Below are positions 37,677-46,880 of a DNA stretch of 64,000 nt, one piece after another. This DNA is from Roseovarius aestuarii (lineage in GTDB: Bacteria > Pseudomonadota > Alphaproteobacteria > Rhodobacterales > Rhodobacteraceae), in assembly GCF_019966515.1 (NCBI RefSeq), contig NZ_JAIMIB010000002.1, positions 248,001 to 312,000 of the forward strand. Direction: 5' to 3'. How positions within the stretch are numbered: the stretch's first letter is position 1; each line of letters starts with the position of its first letter. The position numbers and the translations under genes are program-made. The notes under the pieces are model-generated. The model had not been told where the DNA came from and did not search any database. It saw only the letters and a program-made list of their open reading frames with translations.

Positions 37677-40088
37677 ATGCAAGACCCATTGAACGCCTCT
37701 TACCCGGTGCTGCCGTTGCGCGATATCGTGGTATTTCCCCACATGATTGTGCCGCTCTTTGTGGGCCGCGAAAAATCAGTTCGGGCGCTGGAAGAAGTGA
37801 TGCAGGACGATAAGCAGATCCTGCTGAGCAGCCAGATCGATCCAAGCGTGGACGACCCGGATGCCGCTGGCATCTACAAGGCAGGCGTTCTGGCCAATGT
37901 ATTGCAGTTGCTGAAACTGCCCGACGGCACCGTCAAGGTACTGGTGGAAGGCGTGGCGCGGGTGCGTATTACCGAATACCTTGAAAACGAAGATTTCTTC
38001 GAGGCCCGTGCAGAGTATCTGACCGAGATGCCGGGTGACGCGACCACTATCGAGGCATTGCTGAGAACCGTGACCAACGAGTTCGAGCGCTATGCCAAAG
38101 TGAAAAAGAATATCCCCGAAGAAGCACTGGCGGCCGTCGGCGAGAGCGAAGAACCCGCCAAGCTGGCCGATCTGGTGGCCGGGCATCTGGGCATTGAAGT
38201 TGGCCAGAAGCAGGAATTGCTTGAAACGCTTTCCGTCAGCGAGCGGCTGGAGAAAGTCTATGGCCTGATGCAGGGCGAGATGAGCGTGCTGCAGGTCGAG
38301 AAGAAGATCAAAACCCGGGTCAAGTCGCAGATGGAGCGGACCCAGCGGGAATATTATCTGAATGAGCAGATGAAGGCCATTCAGAAGGAGCTGGGCGATG
38401 GCGAAGAGGGCGAAGGCGAATTGGCGGAGCTTGAGGCCAAGATCGCCGACACCAAGCTGAGCAAAGAGGCCAAGGAAAAGGTTGATGCCGAGCTGAAAAA
38501 GCTCAAGAACATGAGCCCGATGAGCGCCGAGGCCACGGTGGTGCGCAACTATCTGGATTGGATGCTGTCGATCCCGTGGGGGGTGAAATCCCGCGTCAAG
38601 AAAGACCTGCACAAGGCTCAAGAGGTGCTGGACGCAGATCACTATGGGCTTGAGAAGGTCAAGGAACGCATTGTCGAGTATCTCGCAGTTCAGCAACGCT
38701 CGAAAAAGCTGAAAGGCCCGATCATGTGCCTTGTCGGCCCTCCGGGCGTCGGTAAGACCTCTTTGGGTAAATCGGTGGCGCGGGCCACGGGGCGCGAGTT
38801 TATTCGCATCTCGCTGGGTGGCGTGCGCGACGAGTCGGAAATTCGCGGCCATCGCCGGACTTACATCGGTTCGATGCCCGGCAAGATCATCCAGGCGCTG
38901 AAAAAGGCCAAGACCACCAACCCGCTCATTCTTCTCGATGAGATCGACAAGATGGGCCAGGATTTTCGCGGTGATCCGGCAAGCGCCATGCTCGAAGTGC
39001 TCGATCCGGAGCAAAACAGCACATTCATCGACCACTACATGGAGGTCGAATATGACCTCTCGAACGTGATGTTCCTGACAACGGCGAACTCCTACAACAT
39101 GCCCGGGCCGCTTCTGGACCGGATGGAGATCATTCCGCTGGCGGGCTACACCGAGGATGAAAAGCGTGAGATTGCCAAGCAACACCTTCTGGCCAAGCAG
39201 ATCAAGAACCACGGTCTCAAGGAAAAAGAGTTCGAGCTGACAGACGAGGCGCTGACCGACATGATCCGCTATTACACCCGCGAGGCGGGCGTGCGGAACC
39301 TTGAACGTGAGATCGCCAAGGTGGCGCGGAAATCCGTGACCAGGATCATCAAGAAAGAGGCTGAGACCATCAAGGTGACCCCGGACAATCTGAATGATTT
39401 CCTGGGCGTGCGGAAGCACAAGTTCGGACTGGCGGAAGAGGCCGATCAGGTCGGTGTTGTCACCGGGCTGGCCTATACGTCTGTTGGCGGCGAGTTGCTG
39501 AACATCGAGGCGTTGCGCCTGCCGGGCAAGGGCCGGATGAAGACCACCGGCAAGCTGGGTGACGTGATGAAGGAATCGATCGATGCGGCGTCAAGCTATG
39601 TCCGCTCGATCGCGCCGGCCATTGGTGTCAAACCACCGAAGTTCGAAAAATGGGATATTCACGTGCATGTTCCCGAAGGCGCCACCCCCAAGGACGGACC
39701 CAGTGCCGGGCTAGCGATGGTGACGTCGATCGTATCGGTGCTGACCGGCATTCCGATCCGCAAGGATATCGCCATGACCGGCGAGGTCACGTTGCGCGGC
39801 AATGCGCTGCCCATCGGCGGATTGAAGGAAAAGCTTCTGGCGGCCCTTCGTGGTGGCATCAAGCGTGTTCTGATCCCGGCGGAAAATGAAAAGGATCTGG
39901 CCGAGATCCCCGATAACGTGAAAGAGGGGCTCGAGATCATCCCGGTCGAACATGTGCGCGACGTGCTGCGACATGCGCTGACGGAAACACCCACGCCGGT
40001 GGATTGGGACGAGGCCGCGGAAGAAGCTGCCGCCGCCGAGGCCGCGTTGAAAAGCGAGGGCGAAGGTCCGGGCGCCACGGCGCACTGA
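37677..40088 (+). CDS. lon: ATP-dependent protease Lon
   Basis: 803 residues from the ATG at 37677 (MQDPLNASYPVLPLRDIVVFPHM), the normal length. The N-terminal substrate domain is followed by a coiled region, the AAA+ domain with Walker A GPPGVGKTS near residue 355 and Walker B ILLDEIDKMG, and the C-terminal protease domain with the catalytic Ser in KDGPSAG (about residue 676) and Lys in GGLKEKLL (about 719). Lon degrades misfolded and regulatory proteins; in Alphaproteobacteria it removes DnaA, SciP and other cell-cycle factors. A strong terminator follows. The C-terminal tail is Ala/Glu-rich. Confidence 0.98.
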   Translation: MQDPLNASYPVLPLRDIVVFPHMIVPLFVGREKSVRALEEVMQDDKQILLSSQIDPSVDDPDAAGIYKAGVLANVLQLLKLPDGTVKVLVEGVARVRITEYLENEDFFEARAEYLTEMPGDATTIEALLRTVTNEFERYAKVKKNIPEEALAAVGESEEPAKLADLVAGHLGIEVGQKQELLETLSVSERLEKVYGLMQGEMSVLQVEKKIKTRVKSQMERTQREYYLNEQMKAIQKELGDGEEGEGELAELEAKIADTKLSKEAKEKVDAELKKLKNMSPMSAEATVVRNYLDWMLSIPWGVKSRVKKDLHKAQEVLDADHYGLEKVKERIVEYLAVQQRSKKLKGPIMCLVGPPGVGKTSLGKSVARATGREFIRISLGGVRDESEIRGHRRTYIGSMPGKIIQALKKAKTTNPLILLDEIDKMGQDFRGDPASAMLEVLDPEQNSTFIDHYMEVEYDLSNVMFLTTANSYNMPGPLLDRMEIIPLAGYTEDEKREIAKQHLLAKQIKNHGLKEKEFELTDEALTDMIRYYTREAGVRNLEREIAKVARKSVTRIIKKEAETIKVTPDNLNDFLGVRKHKFGLAEEADQVGVVTGLAYTSVGGELLNIEALRLPGKGRMKTTGKLGDVMKESIDAASSYVRSIAPAIGVKPPKFEKWDIHVHVPEGATPKDGPSAGLAMVTSIVSVLTGIPIRKDIAMTGEVTLRGNALPIGGLKEKLLAALRGGIKRVLIPAENEKDLAEIPDNVKEGLEIIPVEHVRDVLRHALTETPTPVDWDEAAEEAAAAEAALKSEGEGPGATAH

Positions 40089-40112
40089 CGCCTTCATATC
40101 ACTTATCTAAAG

Positions 40113-40142
40113 AGGGGCGCGTCATCTGGAGCGCCCCTTTTT
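40113..40142 (+). terminator. Rho-independent terminator after lon
   Basis: AGGGGCGC and GCGCCCCT flank a ten-base loop and are followed by TTTTT. It lies 25 bases after the lon stop, between lon and the convergent LysR gene. Confidence 0.9.
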
Positions 40143-40154
40143 ACTGTCCCAATG

Positions 40155-41060
40155 CTAGCTTACGCCGCCATCTTCGCGTGATTTCCGGCATAAATAGTCG
40201 ATGAACAACGACTTTGAGCCTGTCATGGTATCTGTCTTCCACAAGGCAACGGTCTGCAGCCGCTCGGTCACGCCGTCAAGCTCCAGCGGGACGAGGCCAT
40301 TTGGAAGAGTTTTTCGACTACTCTCGGTAAGCACCGTTACGCCCATGCCACATGCGACAAGGCCGAGAATACCAGCCGAGTTATAAGCCTCCTGAACGAT
40401 ACTGGGTATGAACCCAGATTTACGACAAAGCGGGATCAGGTATGAATAGAAATGTTCCCAGTCTTTCGTTGGCCCATGCACGAAATCTTCATGCGCCAGC
40501 TCTTCAAGATGGATGCTGCGACGGTCGGCCAGCCTATGGCTTTCATAGACGACACATATCAGTTTTTCCGATTGAATGGGGAGTTGCTCAAAACCGGACC
40601 GATTAATCGGACCGGTGACGCAGCCAATATCGAGTACGCCTTCGTCCAGCTTCTGCAACTGCCGCGAGGTCACATCGTGATGAGGTTGTAAAACGATCCT
40701 CGGCTCCTGCACTTGAAACGCCTTCAGCAAGGTCGGTAAAACACCGGCGATGGCCATGTCGGTATAGCCGATCCGCAGGTTCCCTATTTGTCCATGATGC
40801 ACCCGGCGGGCATCTTCGATCGTGTGCTCGACCGAATTCATGATGCCTTTGCACCCATCCAGAAACCTGCGCCCGGCATCCGTGATACGGACGTTCCGGT
40901 TTGACCGGTCAAACAGCACCACTTCCAGCTCCTGTTCAAGGTGCTGAATGGCACGGCTGAGCGCCGGTTGCGCCACGCCCAATTGCACGGCGGCCCGGCG
41001 AAAATGCAACTCGTCCGCTACGGCAATGAAATAGCGGATATGACGAAGGCCAATTTTCAT
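40155..41060 (-). CDS. LysR-family transcriptional regulator of the TRAP operon
   Basis: 301 residues. The N-terminal helix-turn-helix is typical (RHIRYFIAVADELHFRRAAVQLGVAQPALSRAIQHLE), followed by a periplasmic-binding-protein-like effector domain with NLRIGYTDMAIAGVLPTLLKAF and a TESSRKTLPNGL segment. It is divergent from the TRAP transporter operon across about 100 bases, the classic LysR arrangement, so it probably activates that operon in response to the transported compound or a product of it. Co-inducer unknown. Confidence 0.93.
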   Translation of the reverse strand: MKIGLRHIRYFIAVADELHFRRAAVQLGVAQPALSRAIQHLEQELEVVLFDRSNRNVRITDAGRRFLDGCKGIMNSVEHTIEDARRVHHGQIGNLRIGYTDMAIAGVLPTLLKAFQVQEPRIVLQPHHDVTSRQLQKLDEGVLDIGCVTGPINRSGFEQLPIQSEKLICVVYESHRLADRRSIHLEELAHEDFVHGPTKDWEHFYSYLIPLCRKSGFIPSIVQEAYNSAGILGLVACGMGVTVLTESSRKTLPNGLVPLELDGVTERLQTVALWKTDTMTGSKSLFIDYLCRKSREDGGVS

Positions 41061-41161
41061 GATGCTTTTTTGTTATCAGTAGTGACCGAATTGATATTAT
41101 ACACGCAAGCGTTCTTGTGGCAATCTCGACCAATAACAAAAAAATCAAAATGGAGAGATCA

Positions 41162-42160
41162 ATGCCAAGCCTTAAATCAATGCCCCTCGCGGCATCTATC
41201 ATGGCCCTCAGCCTGGCCGCCCAACCGGCGCTGGCCGGGGATGTTGTCATCAACCTGGGATATGCCGCCGCCGAAGGCAGTTCCTACGCTGTTCTGGCCG
41301 ATAAGTTCGAGGAGCTTGCCGAGGAATATTCAGGCGGCAGCATCGACGTGAAGGTTCGGTGCTGTGGTCAGCTCATGGGCGAGGATGAGGCGTTCAAGGC
41401 GATGCAACTTGGCACCGTCGACATGCACGTGATCACCGGCAACAATATCTCTCCCCACTTCCCGCTGATGGACGCCTTTGTGCTGCCCTATATCTTTGAG
41501 GATAAGGCGCATGCCTACCGAGTGCTTGAAGGTGAGGTCGGTCAGAATTTCGCGGGCCAATTGCATGAGGCCACCGGCGTTCACCTGTTGACCTTCGGTT
41601 TTGTCGGCGATCGTGATTTCTATAATTCACGCAACCCGATCACCAAGATGGAGGATATGGCAGGCCTCAAGGTGCGTGTGCCCAAGAACCAGGTGATGAT
41701 CGACACCTTCAGCGAATTCGGCGCTGCACCGATCCCGCTGCCCTGGGCCGACACGCCGACCGCGCTGCAAACCGGAACTGTCGAAGGGGCGGACAACGGT
41801 ACCTCCTTCATCAAGTCGCAGAAATTCTATGAAATCATGCCGCATTTCACCGTGCTCGAGCATTTCACATACTTCTCACCGCTTTTTGCCAGCAGCCGGA
41901 TCATGGACAAGCTGGACGACAGCCAGCGTGAGGCTGTGATGCGGGCGGCGCACGAGGCCGGGATCTATCAGAAAGAGGAAATGACCAAGCAGGTTGACGG
42001 CATCCGTGCCTTCCTGACTGGTGAAGGTGGCATGAAAACCGCCGAGTTCGACCGCAGCGATTTCATTGCCGCCGGTCAGCGCGTGCAGGACAAGTATTCG
42101 GCCGACAAGGGCGATGATTTCAAGGCACTTGTCGCCGAAATCCGCGCCGCTGCCGAGTAA
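41162..42160 (+). CDS. TRAP transporter solute-binding protein (DctP family)
   Basis: 332 residues. A signal peptide ends near AQPALAGD. The mature DctP fold shows GYAAAEGSSYAVLADKFEELAEEYSGG, GEDEAFKAMQLGTVDMHVI and MAGLKVRVPKNQVMIDTFSEFGAAPIPLPW; the Arg in KVRVP normally grips a carboxylate of the ligand. So an organic acid or other carboxylate is the likely substrate. GGAGAG lies six bases before the chosen ATG; an ATG at 41150 is also possible. A Cys-Cys pair (VRCCGQLM) is unusual in a mature periplasmic protein and could form a disulfide. Confidence 0.93.
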   Translation: MPSLKSMPLAASIMALSLAAQPALAGDVVINLGYAAAEGSSYAVLADKFEELAEEYSGGSIDVKVRCCGQLMGEDEAFKAMQLGTVDMHVITGNNISPHFPLMDAFVLPYIFEDKAHAYRVLEGEVGQNFAGQLHEATGVHLLTFGFVGDRDFYNSRNPITKMEDMAGLKVRVPKNQVMIDTFSEFGAAPIPLPWADTPTALQTGTVEGADNGTSFIKSQKFYEIMPHFTVLEHFTYFSPLFASSRIMDKLDDSQREAVMRAAHEAGIYQKEEMTKQVDGIRAFLTGEGGMKTAEFDRSDFIAAGQRVQDKYSADKGDDFKALVAEIRAAAE

Positions 42161-42237
42161 AACTACTCTCCCAGAACCTTCGGGCTACGATCACTTTATC
42201 GCAGTCCGCTTTTCACCCACCGCAGAGGGGATGATCC

Positions 42238-42720
42238 ATGCTGGGCAAATTAGACCGGTATTTCGAAGAAGTGCTATGTACGATCTTTCTCTCGGTCGTG
42301 GTGGGATCTGTTCTGATGCAGGTCGTGATGCGGTTCGTCTTTCATTCGGCCGCCGCGTGGGCCGAGGAAACGGCGGTCTACGGTATGATCTTCGCGGTCT
42401 ATCTGGGGGCCACAATGGCGGTGCGAGAGCGGGCGCATATCCGGATCACTCTGTTGACCAGCCGCCTGCCACGTAAGCTCCAGATTTTTTCGGTCGTCCT
42501 GGCTGACATGCTGTGGCTTGCCTTCGTCATCTTCATGATCGCGCAGACCGCGACCTACACCCAGCTGCTATTCAACGTCACCTACCAGACGCCCGGTCTC
42601 GGGATCGAGCAACGCTGGGTTCAGATGTTCATCCCGATGCTGTTTTGCCTGATGCTGTTCCGGATACTACAGGTCTATTGGCGTTGGAAAAATGATCGTT
42701 TCAGGGGGTTGCCGCTATGA
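42238..42720 (+). CDS. TRAP transporter small membrane subunit (DctQ family)
   Basis: 160 residues with four membrane helices, as usual for DctQ. Family signs are LDRYFEEVLCTIFLSVVVGSVLMQVVMRFVF, then AWAEETAVYGMIFAVYLGATMAVRERAHIRI. It joins DctM and the binding protein into one transporter. The ATG has GAGGGG nine bases upstream. Its stop overlaps the next gene's start (ATGA at 42717-42720). Confidence 0.93.
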   Translation: MLGKLDRYFEEVLCTIFLSVVVGSVLMQVVMRFVFHSAAAWAEETAVYGMIFAVYLGATMAVRERAHIRITLLTSRLPRKLQIFSVVLADMLWLAFVIFMIAQTATYTQLLFNVTYQTPGLGIEQRWVQMFIPMLFCLMLFRILQVYWRWKNDRFRGLPL

Positions 42721-44108
42721 GCCAGACAGACACAACTCAGGCCCGTAGCGGTGTCATCCCCTCGATCATCTTCGGGATCATGATACTGGCCGTGGCGGCC
42801 ACTTATGCGGTCGGCCTGAATGGTCCGCTGACAATGGCCGTCGTCTTTGTGGTCACGATGGCCATAGGCGTGCCGATCCCGTTTGCCGCCGGGATTGCCA
42901 CGGTGGCGGGGCTTTATATCGCCGATATTCCGATGACCCTGATGGCGCAGGCGGCATGGACCGCATTCGAGCCGTTTCCGTTGGTGACCATCCCGCTGTT
43001 CGTATTGGCAGGACAATTAATGGAACAGGGTGGCATGTCCGAAAAGCTTGTCAACATCGCGCAAAAGCTCGTGGGCGCTTACAAGGGTGGCCTTGGTCTG
43101 GTCACTGTTGTCGCCTGCATGTTCTTTGCCGCCCTTTCCGGTTCGGGCCCCGCCACGACCGCCGCCATCGGATCGATCACCATCCCGGCGATGCAAGAAG
43201 AGGGCTACCGGTCGCGATTTGCCGGTGCCATCGCCGCTGCCGCCGGTGCGCTTGGCAGCATGATCCCACCCTCGAACCTGCTGATTATCTTTGCCCTGGT
43301 GACCGATGTATCTATACCGCGTCTCTTTCTGGCAGGCATCGTGCCGGGTATCGTTCTTGGCCTCATGTTGATGATCGTCGTCTTCATCATTTCAGTCAAA
43401 AACGACTATGGTGGAACGGGCGAGAAATTTCGCTGGGGCCCGCTGCTTGAAGCCTTCTGGGAGGGCAAGTGGGCGGTCATGGCCCCGGTCATCATCCTGG
43501 GCGGCATCTATGCGGGTATCTTTACCCCTTCCGAGGCCGCCGGTGTGGCCGTCGCTTACGGCTTGTTCGTTGGCATGTTCATCTATCGCGGACTGACCTG
43601 GGTCAAACTGTTTCACGCCTTCAAGTTTACCGCCATCGTGATCGGAACGGTGTTGTTCATTCTGGGCTCTACCAAGGCCTTTGGTCAGTTGGTTACGATC
43701 TTTGATATCCCCGATGCCGTACTGGGCCTCTTCCGGGGGCTGGCGGAATACCCGTGGCTCGTGATGTTGATGATCGGCGTTTTCTACATCCTTGTCGGCA
43801 TGTGGCTGGAAAGCATTCCGCAGATCATCATTTTCACCGCTGTCTTCTTTCCGCTTGTCACCAGCTTGGGGATCGACCCGGTGGTCTTTGGCATCTTCAC
43901 CGTGATGACATGCGAGATCGGCTTCCTGACGCCACCCATCGGTGTGAACCTCTTTGTTGCGGCCAGGATCACTAAAATCACAATCGAGGAAATTTCGGTT
44001 GGCGTTCTGCCGCTCCTAATTCCCTATATTCTGATGATCCTGCTACTGGTCTTCTTCTCGTCTTGGGTAACCTTCTTACCCGACCTTGTTTACGGGCCGA
44101 TGCGATGA
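42717..44108 (+). CDS. TRAP transporter large permease subunit (DctM family)
   Basis: 463 residues, a polytopic protein of twelve helices. Typical phrases are GVPIPFAAGIATVAG, IPLFVLAGQLMEQGGMSEKLVNIA, FFAALSGSGPATTAAIGSITIPAM and FTPSEAAGVAVAYGLFVG. It forms the sodium-coupled transport channel. Translation is coupled on both sides: its start overlaps dctQ and its stop overlaps the start of the dimethylformamidase-like gene (ATGA at 44105-44108). Confidence 0.95.
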   Translation: MSQTDTTQARSGVIPSIIFGIMILAVAATYAVGLNGPLTMAVVFVVTMAIGVPIPFAAGIATVAGLYIADIPMTLMAQAAWTAFEPFPLVTIPLFVLAGQLMEQGGMSEKLVNIAQKLVGAYKGGLGLVTVVACMFFAALSGSGPATTAAIGSITIPAMQEEGYRSRFAGAIAAAAGALGSMIPPSNLLIIFALVTDVSIPRLFLAGIVPGIVLGLMLMIVVFIISVKNDYGGTGEKFRWGPLLEAFWEGKWAVMAPVIILGGIYAGIFTPSEAAGVAVAYGLFVGMFIYRGLTWVKLFHAFKFTAIVIGTVLFILGSTKAFGQLVTIFDIPDAVLGLFRGLAEYPWLVMLMIGVFYILVGMWLESIPQIIIFTAVFFPLVTSLGIDPVVFGIFTVMTCEIGFLTPPIGVNLFVAARITKITIEEISVGVLPLLIPYILMILLLVFFSSWVTFLPDLVYGPMR

Positions 44109-46216
44109 TCGAAGCGCAGAGCAATCCACCCTTGCTGGGCTACTGTGACCGGTTGTCGGCGCGCCCCGGCGACGAGATCGCGTTCAAGGTCTCTTCCATC
44201 TCGGCAAAGCCATTTCGCGCGCGTCTGACCCGATCCATCAGCGCCGACCCCAACCCCGCCGGGCAGGGCATTGTCGAGGAAGATGCGTCAGCTTTTTTTG
44301 AACCGCAGAGCTTTGCGTCAGTCGAACGGCCCTTTCACGCCGGGTCGTATGGCGTTGCGATTCATGAGATTTCGATCCCTGCCGATAGTGCCATCTCGCT
44401 GTCGGTCAGAATTTTCCCGACACTGCGATCAGAGCGGCCCCAAACAATCATCAGCATCGGCGATTTGGATCTGCGTCTGGAAAGTGATGGGATTGTCACG
44501 CTTGACCTGGGCAGGTCCATCATCAAATCCGGCCCGCCAGTCAAATTGCGGCGCTGGCACCAGATAACGGTGCGGATTACCGATGGGACTGCCACGGTTG
44601 AGCAGCGCATGCTGGGCGTTGTTCCCGACGACTTGTCCACGGCCACAGGCGATATAGGCGCATTCGCGTCTATTTCCGGCAGGCCAATCATAGCCGCCTG
44701 CCTGCAGAACGGTGTGGCCGCGCAACATTTCAACGGCAAGATTGAAGCGCCTTTGATTTCAGCGGAAGGCGATGTGGTGTGCGGCTGGGATTTCAGCCAC
44801 GGTATCTCGACCACAACCGCCAAGGCTATCGCGGGGCCTGACCTGACGCTTATCAATTTCCCAACCCGGGCGATGACCGGCGCCGACTGGGACGCGTCGG
44901 AAATGAACTGGACCCATAGGCCAGAACATTATGCGGCGATCCATTTCCACGAGGACGATATTTATGATTTCGACTGGGATACCGACTTCACGTTCAGGGT
45001 CCCCGAGGGAATGCCACCAGGCGCCTATGTCATGCGGCTCGATTGTGACGGGCATCACGATGCGATCCCGTTTTTTGTGTGCCCGCCGCGAGGTCAGCGG
45101 TCGGCCGAGCTTTGCGTTCTGATCTCGACCTTTACCTACACCATCTATGGCAATCATGCGCGGCCCGATTTTGCCCCATCCTGGAAAGATAAGTTTACCC
45201 GCCTCGGTGCCTATCCTCATAATCCGGCTGAATTCACGCAATACGGCTTGTCGACCTATAACTATCACAGCGATGGTTCGGGCATTTGCCATGCCTCAAA
45301 CCGGCGTCCGCTGTTCAATCTACGGCCGGGGTTCATGACCTTTGGCAACACCGATTGTTCTGGCCTGCGGCATTTTCAGGCAGACAGCCATCTTCTAAGC
45401 TGGCTTCATGCCAAGGGAATTGCCTATGATCTGGTGACAGATCACGATTTGCACGCCGAAGGTGTTGCTGCGATTGAAGGGTACAAGGTTGTAACCACCG
45501 CATCCCATCCCGAATATCACACCGCAGAAACCCTTGATGCCCTGCGCGACTACCGCGACGGCGCAGGTACGCTGATGTATTTGGGCGGCAACGGGTTTTA
45601 CTGGCGTATCGCCGTGCATCCGGAAAATGAAAGCCTTCTGGAAATTCGCCGGGCAGAAGATGGCATTCGCGCCTGGGCGGCGGAACCCGGTGAATATTAC
45701 AATGCTTTCGACGGCACCTACGGGGGGCTTTGGCGGCGTAACGGGCGTGCACCTCAGGAGCTGGTCGGGATTGGCTTTGCAGCGCAGGGCGAATTCTTTG
45801 GCGATCCTTATCGGCGGGTGTGCAAAGACCCGGAATTTGACTGGGTGTTCGAGGGGGTCGAGGGCGATATCATCGGTGATTTCGGTTTTTCCGGCAACGG
45901 AGCGGCGGGGTTCGAGCTGGATCACATCGACTACCGTCTGGGTTCGCCCGAAAACACGGTGCTGCTCGCGCGTTCAGTGACGCGCGATAACGGCTTCATG
46001 TTGGTACCCGAGGAACAGCTGACCCACCTGACCAACCTGACCGGCGGGACAGAGAAGGATGCGCTGCACGCGGATATGATCGTTGCTGAATATCCCGGCG
46101 GGGGCAGGGTTTTTGCGACCGGCTCCATTACCTTTTGTGGCAGCCTGCCGTGGAACAATTTCGACAACAACGTCTCGAAACTGCTTCAGAATGTACTCAC
46201 CAGGTTCCTGACGTGA
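44105..46216 (+). CDS. N,N-dimethylformamidase large-subunit-like protein
   Basis: 703 residues. The opening LLGYCDRLSARPGDEIAFKVSS and a following lectin-like domain (RIFPTLRSERPQTIISIGDLDLRL, DGTATVEQ), then the C-terminal catalytic-type region from RHFQADSHLLSWLHAKGIAYDLVTDHDLH through ASHPEYHTAETLDALRDY and LMYLGGNGFYWRI, match the large (beta) subunit of N,N-dimethylformamidase. That enzyme hydrolyses an amide bond with a mononuclear iron site. The small subunit gene is not seen, so the protein may act alone or on a different amide. Coupling with the TRAP genes suggests it acts on the imported compound. Family is clear; substrate unknown. Confidence 0.83.
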   Translation: MIEAQSNPPLLGYCDRLSARPGDEIAFKVSSISAKPFRARLTRSISADPNPAGQGIVEEDASAFFEPQSFASVERPFHAGSYGVAIHEISIPADSAISLSVRIFPTLRSERPQTIISIGDLDLRLESDGIVTLDLGRSIIKSGPPVKLRRWHQITVRITDGTATVEQRMLGVVPDDLSTATGDIGAFASISGRPIIAACLQNGVAAQHFNGKIEAPLISAEGDVVCGWDFSHGISTTTAKAIAGPDLTLINFPTRAMTGADWDASEMNWTHRPEHYAAIHFHEDDIYDFDWDTDFTFRVPEGMPPGAYVMRLDCDGHHDAIPFFVCPPRGQRSAELCVLISTFTYTIYGNHARPDFAPSWKDKFTRLGAYPHNPAEFTQYGLSTYNYHSDGSGICHASNRRPLFNLRPGFMTFGNTDCSGLRHFQADSHLLSWLHAKGIAYDLVTDHDLHAEGVAAIEGYKVVTTASHPEYHTAETLDALRDYRDGAGTLMYLGGNGFYWRIAVHPENESLLEIRRAEDGIRAWAAEPGEYYNAFDGTYGGLWRRNGRAPQELVGIGFAAQGEFFGDPYRRVCKDPEFDWVFEGVEGDIIGDFGFSGNGAAGFELDHIDYRLGSPENTVLLARSVTRDNGFMLVPEEQLTHLTNLTGGTEKDALHADMIVAEYPGGGRVFATGSITFCGSLPWNNFDNNVSKLLQNVLTRFLT

Positions 46217-46326
46217 GCATGCATCGGCTGGGGTGAGCGGTGTGATAGGTATTCTGGTTGATCCGGGGCCGGTTCAGACCTCTGGCCGGAAATGGGTGCG
46301 GGCACAGCCCGGCAAAAGGAAGGCTA

Positions 46327-46848
46327 TTACCTTATTGGGGGCTCGCCGAACTCCACCGCTTGCCCATCGCGGTCCATGACCAGCCACCGGGCGGCGTAAA
46401 GCTGATGCTCGCGGGTTTGCCAGCCTTGATCATCGCAGCTGAATCGCGGCCGCCATGCGCCTTCGATCCGCACCGGGTGCCGGATTCTGTCGATATCGAG
46501 CCCGCCTCCACCTGTTCCGCCGGCAGCCCGCGTGCGGTTCAGTAGCGTTTGTAATCGCGCTGTTAGCGGTTTCACCTGCGATTTCCGGCGCCCGGCGAAT
46601 ACCACGTCGATTGCCCCGTCGACATCGACAAACCCCTTGATCAGAACGTCTCCTCGCTTGTTCTGCGCAAACAGTGGGACAAGTTCGACCGTAAGCTGAA
46701 CCAGCTGGGTCTTGAAGATCCCCGAATCCTCGTATCGGGGCGTCGTCTCGATCACAGGTTTTCGGCGGTCATGCATCGTCACACTCAATCGCAGGCAATT
46801 CAGACAACGCGGCATCGACAGCGCGTTATCAGGGCCGGATTCTATCAT
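46327..46848 (-). CDS. Hypothetical protein
   Basis: 173 residues if read from 46848. I do not recognise a family. The sequence looks coding: a charged C-terminal half with GAWRPRFSCDDQGWQTREHQLYAARW and a middle with LVPLFAQNKRG and VVFAGRRKSQVKPLTARLQ. A Cys-x2-Cys pair lies at the N-terminus (MPRCLNCLRL), where ATG 46815 would give a start. It has no signal peptide or membrane segment. It lies convergent with the TRAP operon and upstream of the CNNM-type transporter on the same strand, 82 bases before its far end. Whether start 46848 or 46815 is used is unclear. Confidence 0.55.
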   Translation of the reverse strand: MIESGPDNALSMPRCLNCLRLSVTMHDRRKPVIETTPRYEDSGIFKTQLVQLTVELVPLFAQNKRGDVLIKGFVDVDGAIDVVFAGRRKSQVKPLTARLQTLLNRTRAAGGTGGGGLDIDRIRHPVRIEGAWRPRFSCDDQGWQTREHQLYAARWLVMDRDGQAVEFGEPPIR

Positions 46849-46880
46849 CAGATGTGTTAACAGTGGCTGAACCAGTGAGG

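Noticed and set aside
37776..39419. 547-codon open frame antisense to lon
   Set aside because: Same cause: the shadow of a conserved GC-rich gene, with no ribosome-binding site or homology seen.
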